Assembly (NCBI GenBank): GCA_944323505.1
Contig: CALUST010000007.1
Span: forward strand, 1-64,000
DNA length: 64,000 nt
Source of the DNA: an uncultured Bacteroidales bacterium
GTDB lineage: Bacteria > Bacteroidota > Bacteroidia > Bacteroidales > UBA932
Direction of reading: 5' to 3'
The notes under the pieces are model-generated. The model made no database searches and was not told where the DNA came from. It saw only the letters and a program-made list of their open reading frames with translations. Position 1 is the stretch's first letter. Every line of letters starts with the position of its first letter. The translations under genes were made by a program, and so were the position numbers. Positions 27,960 through 36,452 of this stretch are shown here, piece by piece.

Positions 27960-28391
27960 CTACCTTACAGGTATCTTGTCGATTCTTTTCTGGTGTCTTC
28001 CTCCCTCGAAAGGAGTGTCGAGCCATGCGTCTGTTATGACCAGCACTTCCTCAAAGGCGATGAATCTTGCCGGCATCACGAGCACATTGGCATTGTTGTG
28101 CTGCTTGACAAGTTCTCCTATCTCCCTGTTCCATGCCAGGCCGGCGCGTATCCCCTGATGTTTGTTGAGGGTCATTGCCATGCCGTTGCCTGTGCCGCAC
28201 ATGGCGATGCCGCAGTCAGCGGTGCCGTTTTCCACGGCTTCCGCAAGCGGATGCGCGACATCGGGATAATCCATGCTTGCCGTTGAGTCTGTGCCGAAAT
28301 CTATGACTTCATGTCCTCTGGCTTTCAAAGCCTCAATGAGCCTGGTCTTGTATTCAAAACCGGCGTGGTCACTGCATACTCCTATTTTCAT
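27960..28391 (-). CDS. rpiB: ribose 5-phosphate isomerase B
   Basis: A 143-residue protein, standard RpiB length. It begins MKIGVCSDHAGFEYK with the substrate-binding Asp8-His9, and has the active-site Cys65 in MCGTGNGMAM, followed by GIRAGLAWN and NANVLVMPARF. It interconverts ribose 5-phosphate and ribulose 5-phosphate in the pentose phosphate pathway. It sits between the small membrane protein and truB in a minus-strand operon. Confidence 0.95.
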   Translation of the reverse strand: MKIGVCSDHAGFEYKTRLIEALKARGHEVIDFGTDSTASMDYPDVAHPLAEAVENGTADCGIAMCGTGNGMAMTLNKHQGIRAGLAWNREIGELVKQHNNANVLVMPARFIAFEEVLVITDAWLDTPFEGGRHQKRIDKIPVR

Positions 28392-28413
28392 TGCAAATCA
28401 ATTGTGATTTATG

Positions 28414-28626
28414 TCATTTCCTCTTGTTGCGGAAGAACTGGAGGGCGTTGCTGATGCCGATGATGACAAGCACCACGGACATGAACCAGTCGAAATGGTC
28501 TCCGTCTCCTTCAATGATTCTTGTCGCGTATATGGTGGCGACGCCTATTGCAAGCATTGCCACTATGAGATACAGCATCCCGAGCCAGGAGAATCTCCCT
28601 CCCGGTCTTCCTTCCGGTCCTTTCAT
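28414..28626 (-). CDS. small two-helix membrane protein
   Basis: A 70-residue protein whose ATG overlaps the gltX stop by four bases, implying coupling. Two hydrophobic helices are visible (~15-34 and ~47-62) with an acidic linker (IIEGDGDHFDW) and a basic C-terminus (FFRNKRK). No family recognised beyond a resemblance to uncharacterised Bacteroidota membrane proteins encoded beside gltX. Confidence 0.7.
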   Translation of the reverse strand: MKGPEGRPGGRFSWLGMLYLIVAMLAIGVATIYATRIIEGDGDHFDWFMSVVLVIIGISNALQFFRNKRK

Positions 28627-30278
28627 GCCCCGAGTTCCTTTTTTGCGAAGTCTATCCTTGCGGCGAATTCATTCTTGCCTATGATGGAGATGATGTCAGC
28701 GATGCCAAGTCCGCTGGATGCCCCTGTGAGCGCAAGTCTCAGGCAGTTCATGACCTTGCCCATAGGCCAGCCGTTGCTCCTGATGAAATCCTCCATCGGG
28801 CCTTCGATCTGCTCCTTTGTGAATCCGGCCCCTGTCTTGTCGCCTGCATCGAAATTCATGACGAATCCGGCAGCCTGGAAAGCCAGGGAATAGTTCTCCT
28901 CTTTCCAGAACTTGGCCACGTCCTTCTCGGCGAACGAAGACGGGGATACGAAAAGATAGGAGGCGATGTCCCAGAAATCCGCCACGAAGACGGCTCTCTC
29001 CTTTATCAGGGAGACGATGTTCCTGACATACTCTCTTGTGAAGATATGGTTTCTGAAATCCGCGCCTTGCGGAGTCAGTTCCGCTCCGGCAGTGATGGCG
29101 CATTTAGGGCATGACACCACCTGCATCCCGTGGCTTTCCAGCACCGGAATGAAAAGGTCTGTCAGTTCGTCATCGCTTTTTGTACGGAGGTATTCCTTGT
29201 TGTACCATCTGGCCTTGTCAGGGTTGAATCTCGCTCCGGACTTGATGACTCTCTCCAGCGAGAATGCCTCGATGAGCCCGTCCATGGTGAAGAGTTCCCT
29301 GTCATCACCCGGATTCCATCCGAGCATTGCAAGCATATTCACAAATGCCTCAGGGAAATAACCGTCCTCGCGGTATCCTCTGGATACCTCACCTTCCTGG
29401 TTGACCCATTTGAGAGGGAAGACAGGGAATCCGAGCCTGTCTCCATCCCTCTTGCTCAATTTTCCTTTGCCGTCAGGCTTGAGCAGCAGCGATAGATGGG
29501 CAAAGCGTGGCATTGTGTCCTGCCATCCGAAAGCCTCATAAAGCAGATAGTGCAGAGGAAGCGACGGAAGCCACTCCTCTCCGCGGATGACTTCAGAAAT
29601 CTCCATAAGATGGTCATCCACAATATTCGCGAGATGGTATGTAGGCAGTTCGTCAGCCTTTTTCCACAGTACCTTGTCGTCAAGGGTGTCGGTATTCACC
29701 TCGATGTGTCCCCGGATGAGGTCATCCATCTTTACTGTCCTGTCCTCAGGCATCTTGAAGCGTATGGTCCAGTCCCCGTGAGTCTCAAGCAGCTGTCTCC
29801 ATTCGCTTTCCGGCAAGGTCAGTGAATTGCGCATTGACATCCTGGTGATATGGTTGTAGATGAAGGTCTTTTTCTCTGCCTCCATCTCCGCACGCCTGGC
29901 CGCAAGTTCCTCTGAGGTGTCGAATGCATAGTATGCAAACCCATTCTGCACAAGTTCCTCCGCATATTGCCTGTAGATGCTCCTTCTCTGGGACTGCCTG
30001 TATGGTGCATGCGGATGCCTTTCTGACGGGGTCTCGACCACGTTGCCCTCAGCATCCACCCCCTCATCAGGGATGATGCCGCACCAGTTCAGTGCCTCTA
30101 TGATATATTTCTCCGCCCCAGGGACAAATCTCTGGGAGTCTGTGTCTTCTATCCTTATGATGAAATCGCCTCCGTGCTGTTTTGCGTAGAGGTAATTGTA
30201 CAGAGCCGTCCTGACTCCTCCCATGTGAAGAGGGCCTGTAGGTGACGGTGCAAATCTTACTCTTGTTCTTCTTTCCAT
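28623..30278 (-). CDS. gltX: glutamate-tRNA ligase
   Basis: The ATG at 30278 gives the canonical start MERRTRVRFAPSPTGPLHMGG, which holds the class I HIGH-type motif (PLHMG). The KMSKS equivalent is KGKLSKRDGD. The 551-residue length is somewhat above bacterial GluRS. The C-terminal anticodon-binding domain is present. It charges tRNA-Glu (and possibly tRNA-Gln, for later transamidation) in the cytoplasm. It leads an operon with the small membrane protein, rpiB, truB and MATE. Confidence 0.97.
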   Translation of the reverse strand: MERRTRVRFAPSPTGPLHMGGVRTALYNYLYAKQHGGDFIIRIEDTDSQRFVPGAEKYIIEALNWCGIIPDEGVDAEGNVVETPSERHPHAPYRQSQRRSIYRQYAEELVQNGFAYYAFDTSEELAARRAEMEAEKKTFIYNHITRMSMRNSLTLPESEWRQLLETHGDWTIRFKMPEDRTVKMDDLIRGHIEVNTDTLDDKVLWKKADELPTYHLANIVDDHLMEISEVIRGEEWLPSLPLHYLLYEAFGWQDTMPRFAHLSLLLKPDGKGKLSKRDGDRLGFPVFPLKWVNQEGEVSRGYREDGYFPEAFVNMLAMLGWNPGDDRELFTMDGLIEAFSLERVIKSGARFNPDKARWYNKEYLRTKSDDELTDLFIPVLESHGMQVVSCPKCAITAGAELTPQGADFRNHIFTREYVRNIVSLIKERAVFVADFWDIASYLFVSPSSFAEKDVAKFWKEENYSLAFQAAGFVMNFDAGDKTGAGFTKEQIEGPMEDFIRSNGWPMGKVMNCLRLALTGASSGLGIADIISIIGKNEFAARIDFAKKELGA

Positions 30279-30314
30279 GCTTTTTCTGCCCTGTGGCAAT
30301 TGGTTTCCAGCCTG

Positions 30315-30322
30315 CAAAGATA
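30315..30322 (-). promoter_or_regulatory. -7 box (TATCTTTG) for the gltX operon
   Basis: Minus-strand match to TAnnTTTG, 37 bases before the gltX ATG, in the 97-base gap between ftsZ and gltX. It suggests gltX is not only read through from the dcw cluster. Confidence 0.55.
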
Positions 30323-30375
30323 AACAAAGGTTGTCAGATTATTCCAATATTTCCGTCACTTTATTGTCCCGATTT

Positions 30376-31665
30376 TCAGCAGACAGGGTTTTCCCTGCCG
30401 TCCTGGCTTTCCGAAATATGCCTGATGGCCCTTGTCCTTGCCGTCACGGTCTCGAATTCGCTGATGTTCTGCCTCTCGTTGACTATCAGTGCCGGCTTCT
30501 CGGTATAATTGAACTTGCGGATGTTCGTGACATTCGTCGGGCCTACCTTTCTGGTCATCCTGTCCCCGAAGTCAGTCTCCTCGGAACTCATGAGCCCTGT
30601 GCCGTCGTAAGTGAAGTCGGAGCCTATCATGATGATGTTGCCGAGGCTTACGTCGGTGATGTCGCTCAACTGGCTCATCTTGAAACCTGTGGCGATGACG
30701 GTGATGTTGATCCTGTCCCCGGTGTCCTCATTGTCGTCGAAGATGATACCTCTCTTGAAATTGTTGGCGTTCCCTGTGTATTCGTTGATCTTGGTGTTGA
30801 TCTCGTCCAGTTCCTTCATCGACAGCCCTTGCTCGTTGTTGCCTATGGTGATGTTTATGAGCACGTTCTTGGCTGTCTTGAGGTCGAAGTCGTTGAGCAG
30901 CGGAGACTCAAGCGCCTGCTTGATGGCTGACTCTATCCTGTCCTTGCCCGAGCCTGACCCGCAGCCCATGAGGGCCATCCCGCTGTTCTTCATCATAGTC
31001 TTGACATCGGCGAAGTCCACATTGATGAATCCCGGTTTCCGGATAATCTCGATTATGCCCCTGACGGCTGTCGCAAGTATGTCATTGGCCTTCGGGAATG
31101 CGTCCTGCACGAGGAGGTCACCGTATATCTCATACAGTTTCTCATTGTTGATGATGAGCAGGCTGTCCACGCTCTTCTCCAGTTCATGGATGCCGTCGAT
31201 GGCCTTGGACAGGGACTCGTTGCCTTCATTCTTGAACGGGAGGGTGACCACTGCGACTGTCAGGATGCCTTTTTTCTTGGACATCTCGGCAATTACAGGG
31301 GCTGCGCCCGTGCCTGTGCCTCCGCCCATCCCGGCAGTTATGAACAGCATCTGCGTGTTTGTGTCAAGCACGGTCCTGCTTATCTCATCCTGGGCTTCTA
31401 TGGCTGCGTTGCGGCCTTTGATAGGGTCGCATCCCGCTCCCAGCCCCTGACCCAGCTGCACTTTCGCAGGGACGGGACTTTTCCGCAGTGCCTGGGCGTC
31501 GGTGTTGCACACGATGAAGCTGCATCCTTCAATTTTCTGTTCATACATGTAGGACACGGCATTGCATCCGCCTCCTCCGACTCCGATGACCTTGATTATT
31601 GAATTCTCCTGGGACCAGTCCTTGGGAGTTATGCTTATGTTGTCAAGTATGTCATTTGTTTCCAT
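30376..31665 (-). CDS. ftsZ: cell division protein FtsZ
   Basis: A 429-residue tubulin homologue. It has the nucleotide-binding GVGGGGCNAVSYM near residue 30 and the tubulin signature GGGTGTGAAPVIAE near 113, then the synergy loop region GSGSGKDRIESAI. It polymerises with GTP at mid-cell and organises the divisome. The C-terminal tail is a variable linker ending with PALIVNERQNIS and a basic stretch; the usual conserved tail peptide (IPxxLR type) is not obvious. Last gene of the dcw cluster, 29 bases after ftsA. Confidence 0.97.
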   Translation of the reverse strand: METNDILDNISITPKDWSQENSIIKVIGVGGGGCNAVSYMYEQKIEGCSFIVCNTDAQALRKSPVPAKVQLGQGLGAGCDPIKGRNAAIEAQDEISRTVLDTNTQMLFITAGMGGGTGTGAAPVIAEMSKKKGILTVAVVTLPFKNEGNESLSKAIDGIHELEKSVDSLLIINNEKLYEIYGDLLVQDAFPKANDILATAVRGIIEIIRKPGFINVDFADVKTMMKNSGMALMGCGSGSGKDRIESAIKQALESPLLNDFDLKTAKNVLINITIGNNEQGLSMKELDEINTKINEYTGNANNFKRGIIFDDNEDTGDRINITVIATGFKMSQLSDITDVSLGNIIMIGSDFTYDGTGLMSSEETDFGDRMTRKVGPTNVTNIRKFNYTEKPALIVNERQNISEFETVTARTRAIRHISESQDGRENPVC

Positions 31666-31694
31666 TGCTGTACGGATTAGTGGTGTGAGCGGTA

Positions 31695-33149
31695 TCAGAC
31701 GTTTTCTTTGTCAAGGCTGTCATATACTTCCTTGAAAAGGGTGCCTATCCATGTTATTGTCTTCTTCTTTTTAGGCTTAGGCTCTTTGGAGTCTTTCCCT
31801 CCCTGCCTTTTTCCTGCCCCTCCGTGCGTCTGCTCCGGCTGTTCTTGAGACTGTTCGAATACGGTATCGGTGTAATCCTCGTCCGGGGTCTGCACCTCCT
31901 CGTCCCTGCCCGGCTTCTCTATCTCGATTTCAGGTATGTTCACCTGGGAGTCGATGCCTATGGTGCAGTCAGGCATCCTGTCATGCTTGGCTGCTGTCAC
32001 CAGTCCTGCCGACACAGATGCGTCCACATTGCAGATGCCGTCATTGCCGGATGATGAGAAGAGGTGGCGGATAGGGGTGCCGGTGCGGACATCGTATCCC
32101 GAGATGTCCTTGATGTATGCAGCGCAGTTCATGAGATTGGCTCCACCTCCGGTGATTACGACCCCGCTTCGGAGATTGTCGGCAAATCCGCTTTCCTGGA
32201 TTTCGAAGAGGATGGCATCGATGATTTCCTTCATCCTGGCCGTGATGATCTCGGAAAGGAATTTGACCTGTATCTGAGTGTCGTGTGACATCGGGTTGCC
32301 CTTGATATGGAGGGTCTTCTCGCTCAGGTTCTGCAGCCTGTCCGGCATACATCCTCCGAATGCCTTTTTGATGTTCTCTGCAAGTTCCGTGGATATGAGG
32401 CATTCTGTCTTGATGTCGGAAGTGACGGATCTCCCGCCGAATGGTATCGCCGCATAATGTCTCATTATGTTCTGGTAATAGATGGTGACGGAAGTCACTG
32501 CTGCGCCGAGGTCTATGAGGGCGACACCGTTTTCCATCTCACCGGGGGTCAGTACGACCTTGGCCGTCGTGTCGGGAGTGAAATATTTCTTCAGCACATC
32601 TATGTTGAGATCCTTGAATATCATGTCGATATTGTGGAGATGCTGCCTTTTGCCGATGAAAATCTTGAAATTACCTTCCAGGATATTGCTGGAGACACCT
32701 ATCATGTCATTTTCGGTGAGACCTATCTCGTCTCCGTTGGAGAAGGACTGGGGCACTATGCCGAATACCTCTTCTGTATCGGGGTGCTGGAGAGGGTACT
32801 GCTCCAGAGCGAGGCTTTTCAGGTTCTCGATTTCCTCGGTGGTGATGCATTCCTCCCGGTTGCACTCTATGCTTCCGGACTTTGCCTCCTGCCTGACATT
32901 GTATCTCGGCATACCGACAATCACCCTTTTGATTTTTATCTTCAGTTCATTCTCGGCATCCTCGACAAGGCTTCTGACCACATCGGACTCTTTCCCCGAA
33001 TTGAGCACATAACTGTATTTCATGCCGTGTGAAGGCACTTTCTTGTAGTACAGTATCTGTATGTTGTCCCCGTTTATCCCTGCGACAGTCAGTGCCGTCT
33101 TCGATGTGCCGAGGTCGATTGTCACAATATGTCTTTCTTCCATATCCAT
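31695..33149 (-). CDS. ftsA: cell division protein FtsA
   Basis: A 484-residue actin-like ATPase. It starts (M)DMEERHIVTIDLGTSKTAL with the phosphate-1 loop, has GVALIDLGAAVTSVTIYY (phosphate 2) and VVITGGGANLMN (adenosine). The 1C subdomain lies between residues ~85 and 165. The C-terminus carries a long acidic/basic linker and an amphipathic helix (WIGTLFKEVYDSLD), the expected membrane-targeting sequence that tethers FtsZ. The ATG at 33149 or the one at 33143 may be used. FtsQ ends 11 bases upstream. Confidence 0.95.
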   Translation of the reverse strand: MDMEERHIVTIDLGTSKTALTVAGINGDNIQILYYKKVPSHGMKYSYVLNSGKESDVVRSLVEDAENELKIKIKRVIVGMPRYNVRQEAKSGSIECNREECITTEEIENLKSLALEQYPLQHPDTEEVFGIVPQSFSNGDEIGLTENDMIGVSSNILEGNFKIFIGKRQHLHNIDMIFKDLNIDVLKKYFTPDTTAKVVLTPGEMENGVALIDLGAAVTSVTIYYQNIMRHYAAIPFGGRSVTSDIKTECLISTELAENIKKAFGGCMPDRLQNLSEKTLHIKGNPMSHDTQIQVKFLSEIITARMKEIIDAILFEIQESGFADNLRSGVVITGGGANLMNCAAYIKDISGYDVRTGTPIRHLFSSSGNDGICNVDASVSAGLVTAAKHDRMPDCTIGIDSQVNIPEIEIEKPGRDEEVQTPDEDYTDTVFEQSQEQPEQTHGGAGKRQGGKDSKEPKPKKKKTITWIGTLFKEVYDSLDKENV

Positions 33150-33160
33150 GAGAATTATCG

Positions 33161-33943
33161 TTATTTTCTGCAGATTATCTGTCCTTCATATTTCAGGTTC
33201 ACAGAGGAATAATACCCTTCACCCTTGTCGGGGACTATACCGGTGTAATATAATGCCATCTTCCTGAATTTCTCTTCTATCCTGTCCGGTGTCCCGAAAA
33301 TGAACCGTTCCTTGCCTTTCCTGGGCACCATTATCAGGTCTCCGTCAGGAAGGACCGTTATCTGGACTATGTCCTTGTCCCATATTTCGCTGTCTCTCAT
33401 ATATCTGACAAGCCCGACCATCCGCATTGTCCACGCTGTCTCCTCCTCTGTCCCCGGCTTCCCCTTGTATCCGCTGTCCGCCTTTATGGGGAGGGCGCCG
33501 TCAATGACAGGCACATGAGCCGTGTAAGTCGGCTGGAGAGGGAAGAGGCAGCCTTCCTCGTCTGCATAGAATCCCCCGTCCTTTCTCTGGAAGCGGAGTA
33601 CCGGCTCCCTCTGTGTCACGCGTATGTGCAGTATCCCGTCCCTGGTAAGATATGCCTCGCTCTTCTTTACCGCGCTACGGCCGTCGACGGCCTTTTCAAT
33701 CCTTACGAGGTCGATGCTGTCAATGGCTTTCCCAGTGAGATCCCCGTATTCGGACCCGATGTATGACAGGATGTCATCCCTGTCCACGAACCTGTTCCTG
33801 AGACTGTCGGCGATGACCACCTCCAGCCCGGAACATGTTGTCCTGCTCCTTTTCACTGCTTCTGAAGTGTAGGCGGCAAAAAGAAGGACGGAAATCAGTC
33901 CGACAAAAACGGATGCGGATATGAGTCTGGCCATTCTTTTCAT
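33161..33943 (-). CDS. ftsQ: cell division protein FtsQ/DivIB
   Basis: A 260-residue bitopic inner-membrane protein. It has a short basic N-terminus, one membrane helix (~7-25, LISASVFVGLISVLLFAA), then a POTRA-like region (RNRFVDRDDILSYIG to VTQREPVLRFQ) and a beta domain (VPVIDGALPIK). It links the early ring to the septal synthases. Its ATG overlaps the murC stop by four bases. Identification rests on position plus this layout, since FtsQ sequence is poorly conserved. Confidence 0.85.
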   Translation of the reverse strand: MKRMARLISASVFVGLISVLLFAAYTSEAVKRSRTTCSGLEVVIADSLRNRFVDRDDILSYIGSEYGDLTGKAIDSIDLVRIEKAVDGRSAVKKSEAYLTRDGILHIRVTQREPVLRFQRKDGGFYADEEGCLFPLQPTYTAHVPVIDGALPIKADSGYKGKPGTEEETAWTMRMVGLVRYMRDSEIWDKDIVQITVLPDGDLIMVPRKGKERFIFGTPDRIEEKFRKMALYYTGIVPDKGEGYYSSVNLKYEGQIICRK

Positions 33944-35301
33944 TTTGCGTCTGTCCTCTTTTTGAGCATTTCAGTTATAGGCTCTATGAATCTGTCTATA
34001 TTGCCTGCCCCGAATGTTATCAGCACGTCGACCGGCTCCTTTTCGAGGTAGTCCATGAGTTCCTCTTTCTTGAGGAGCACCTTTTCCGGGGCATGGACCT
34101 TGTCAAATATGATTTCTGATGTGACACCTGGTATAGGTTCCTCCCTGGCCGGGTAGATGTCCAGCAGAATCAGTTTGTCCACGAGGCTCAGTGCCTCGGC
34201 GAAGTCCGGGGCGAAGTCCCTCGTGCGGGTGTACAGGTGTGGCTGGAATACGGCTGTGATTCTCCTGCCGGGGAATATGCCTCTGATGGAGCTCAACGCC
34301 GCCGCAATCTCTTTCGGATGGTGGGCATAGTCATCGATATAGGTGCACTTCGGAGTGTTCACGTGGAAATCGAATCTCCTTCTTACTCCCATGTAACTGC
34401 CTATTGCGGCCTTGACTTTCTCTGGCGCTATGCCGTATGTGAGGGCTGCGGCCGCGGCTGCTATGCTGTTCTCCACATTCACCCATCCCGGGATGCCGCA
34501 GCGGCAGTTGTTTATTGTGCCTCCGGGCCAGTGCAGATCAAAGGTGAAATTGCCTGTGGCGTCCTTGCTGATGTTGTCGGCGTAGAAGTCGCACGGCTCG
34601 TTGAACGAGTACCGCAGTATCCTGGCGGATGTGTCCCTGCCCGTGATGTCAAGTCCCGGTTTTGTGATGACTGTACCTGTCACCTGTGAGGCGAATTCCT
34701 TGAATGCCTGACGGACATGGTCCAGGTCGGAGTATATGTCCAGATGGTCTGCATCCATGGCCGTGATGACGGCTATCTCAGGGTGCAGCTGGAGGAATGA
34801 CCTGTCGAACTCGTCAGCCTCTGCCACAATGACGTTGTTGCCGCTGACGAGCAGGTTGGTGTCGTAGTTCCGGGATATGCCCCCGAGAAATGCGGAGCAT
34901 CCTTCTCCGCTTTCCTTGAATATGTGAGCCAGAAGTGTGCTGGTGGTTGTCTTCCCGTGTGTCCCTGCCACGGCGAGACATCTCTGCCCTTCGGAGATTT
35001 CCCCGAGGACTCTTGACCGTTTCAGCACCTTGAATCCGTTTTTCCGGGCAGTCGCCAGTTCCCCGAGGTCTTCAGGGATGGCAGGGGTGTATATGACGAG
35101 GGTGTCGTCCCTGTCGGAAGGGATGAGGTCCGGCCTGTCCTCATAATGGACTGCCATCCCTTCCGCTTCCAGTTCGCGGGTCAGGTCTGACGGTGTCCTG
35201 TCATACCCGGACACATTGCATCCCTTGTATTTGCAGTATCTGGCTATCGCGCTCATCCCGATACCGCCGATACCTATGAAATATGCGTTTCTGTATCTCA
35301 T
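33940..35301 (-). CDS. murC: UDP-N-acetylmuramate-L-alanine ligase
   Basis: A 453-residue Mur ligase. It has the N-terminal GIGGIGMSAIARYCKYKG nucleotide-sugar domain, the ATP loop AGTHGKTTTSTLLAHIF, and C-terminal conserved DDYAHHPKEI and VFQPHLYTRTRDF. The HHP motif near DDYAHH is specific for MurC among Mur ligases. It adds L-Ala to UDP-MurNAc in the cytoplasm. Overlaps murG and ftsQ by four bases on each side. Confidence 0.97.
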   Translation of the reverse strand: MRYRNAYFIGIGGIGMSAIARYCKYKGCNVSGYDRTPSDLTRELEAEGMAVHYEDRPDLIPSDRDDTLVIYTPAIPEDLGELATARKNGFKVLKRSRVLGEISEGQRCLAVAGTHGKTTTSTLLAHIFKESGEGCSAFLGGISRNYDTNLLVSGNNVIVAEADEFDRSFLQLHPEIAVITAMDADHLDIYSDLDHVRQAFKEFASQVTGTVITKPGLDITGRDTSARILRYSFNEPCDFYADNISKDATGNFTFDLHWPGGTINNCRCGIPGWVNVENSIAAAAAALTYGIAPEKVKAAIGSYMGVRRRFDFHVNTPKCTYIDDYAHHPKEIAAALSSIRGIFPGRRITAVFQPHLYTRTRDFAPDFAEALSLVDKLILLDIYPAREEPIPGVTSEIIFDKVHAPEKVLLKKEELMDYLEKEPVDVLITFGAGNIDRFIEPITEMLKKRTDAK

Positions 35302-36431
35302 TTCCCAAGTATAGAATAAATCTGTCCGACAATCGCATCAGCAGCATCGGTCTTTGCGAGGGTTGCGATGCTTTTCTCCATCTTCCCGATTCTTTCCCCG
35401 TCCTTGACGAGGGTGCAGGCCTCTGCAAGCAGTCTTTCAGGGGCTTCGGCATCAGGCACTATCAATGCGGCGTCTTTCCTGACGAGAGCCATGGCATTGT
35501 GGGTCTGGTGGTCTTCAGCCACATTCGGTGACGGCACGAAAATCACTGCCTTGTGAGCCGCACACAGTTCCGACACGGAACTTGCCCCGGACCTTGACAC
35601 CACTATGTCGGCTGCGGCATAGGCCAGGTCCATCCTTCTGATGAAGTCAAAATAGAGGATGCCTTCCGCCTTTCCTGCTGATGCCGCCTCTGACATGAAC
35701 CTGTCAACTTCGTCCATATAGTATTTCCCGCATTGCCAGATGACTTCCACATCATCGCCTCCGGGGCATCCGTCTGAAATCCATTTCATCATGGACTTGT
35801 TGAGGGTGCCGCTCCCGAGACTGCCTCCGACAATGAAGATATGCCTCTTTGCGGGGTCAAGACCGTAGAATTCCATTGCCTCTTTCCTCATTGCCGCAGT
35901 CGCCGGCATGATTTCTTTTCTGATGGGATTGCCTGTCAGGACGATTTTGTCGGCGGGGAAGAATCTTTCCATCCCCTCGTATGCGGTGCATATCCTGTCC
36001 ACACGTTTTCCGAGAATCTTGTTGGTGAGTCCGGCGAACCCGTTCTGCTCCTGGATGAGCGTCGGGATTCCTTTTCTGCAGGCACTCCAGAGGAGGGGCG
36101 CGCTTGCGTAGCCGCCGACTCCTATGGCTATGTCAGGTCTGAATCCGTCTATGATTCTGCCCGCAAGGGATATGCTGCGCAGGACTTTGAACGGGAGGGC
36201 AAGGTTGGCAAGGGAGAGTCTTCTCTGCAACCCGGCAACCGGCAGCCCCTTGATTTCATAGCCTGCAGCCGGCACCTTCTCCATCTCCATCCTGCCTTCC
36301 GCCCCGACGAACAGTATGCGGCTGTCCGGGGAGACTTCCATAATCCTGTCTGCAATCGAGAGGGCAGGGAAGATGTGCCCTCCTGTCCCGCCTCCGCTTA
36401 TTATTGCACGTATAGGTTGTCTTTTTTCCAT
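35298..36431 (-). CDS. murG: UDP-GlcNAc:lipid I GlcNAc transferase
   Basis: A 377-residue GT28 enzyme. The N-terminal glycine-rich loop ISGGGTGGHIFPALSIAD and a second GGYASAPLLWSA contact lipid I; the C-terminal domain has VVSRSGASSVSEL and the EDHQTHNA donor site. It is a peripheral inner-membrane protein that makes lipid II from lipid I. Overlaps the murC start by four bases. Confidence 0.97.
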   Translation of the reverse strand: MEKRQPIRAIISGGGTGGHIFPALSIADRIMEVSPDSRILFVGAEGRMEMEKVPAAGYEIKGLPVAGLQRRLSLANLALPFKVLRSISLAGRIIDGFRPDIAIGVGGYASAPLLWSACRKGIPTLIQEQNGFAGLTNKILGKRVDRICTAYEGMERFFPADKIVLTGNPIRKEIMPATAAMRKEAMEFYGLDPAKRHIFIVGGSLGSGTLNKSMMKWISDGCPGGDDVEVIWQCGKYYMDEVDRFMSEAASAGKAEGILYFDFIRRMDLAYAAADIVVSRSGASSVSELCAAHKAVIFVPSPNVAEDHQTHNAMALVRKDAALIVPDAEAPERLLAEACTLVKDGERIGKMEKSIATLAKTDAADAIVGQIYSILGK

Positions 36432-36452
36432 GACGTCATCCTCCTGTATTAT

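Noticed and set aside
27949-28026. Earlier start for truB
   Set aside because: It overlaps the end of rpiB and encodes sequence not typical of TruB.
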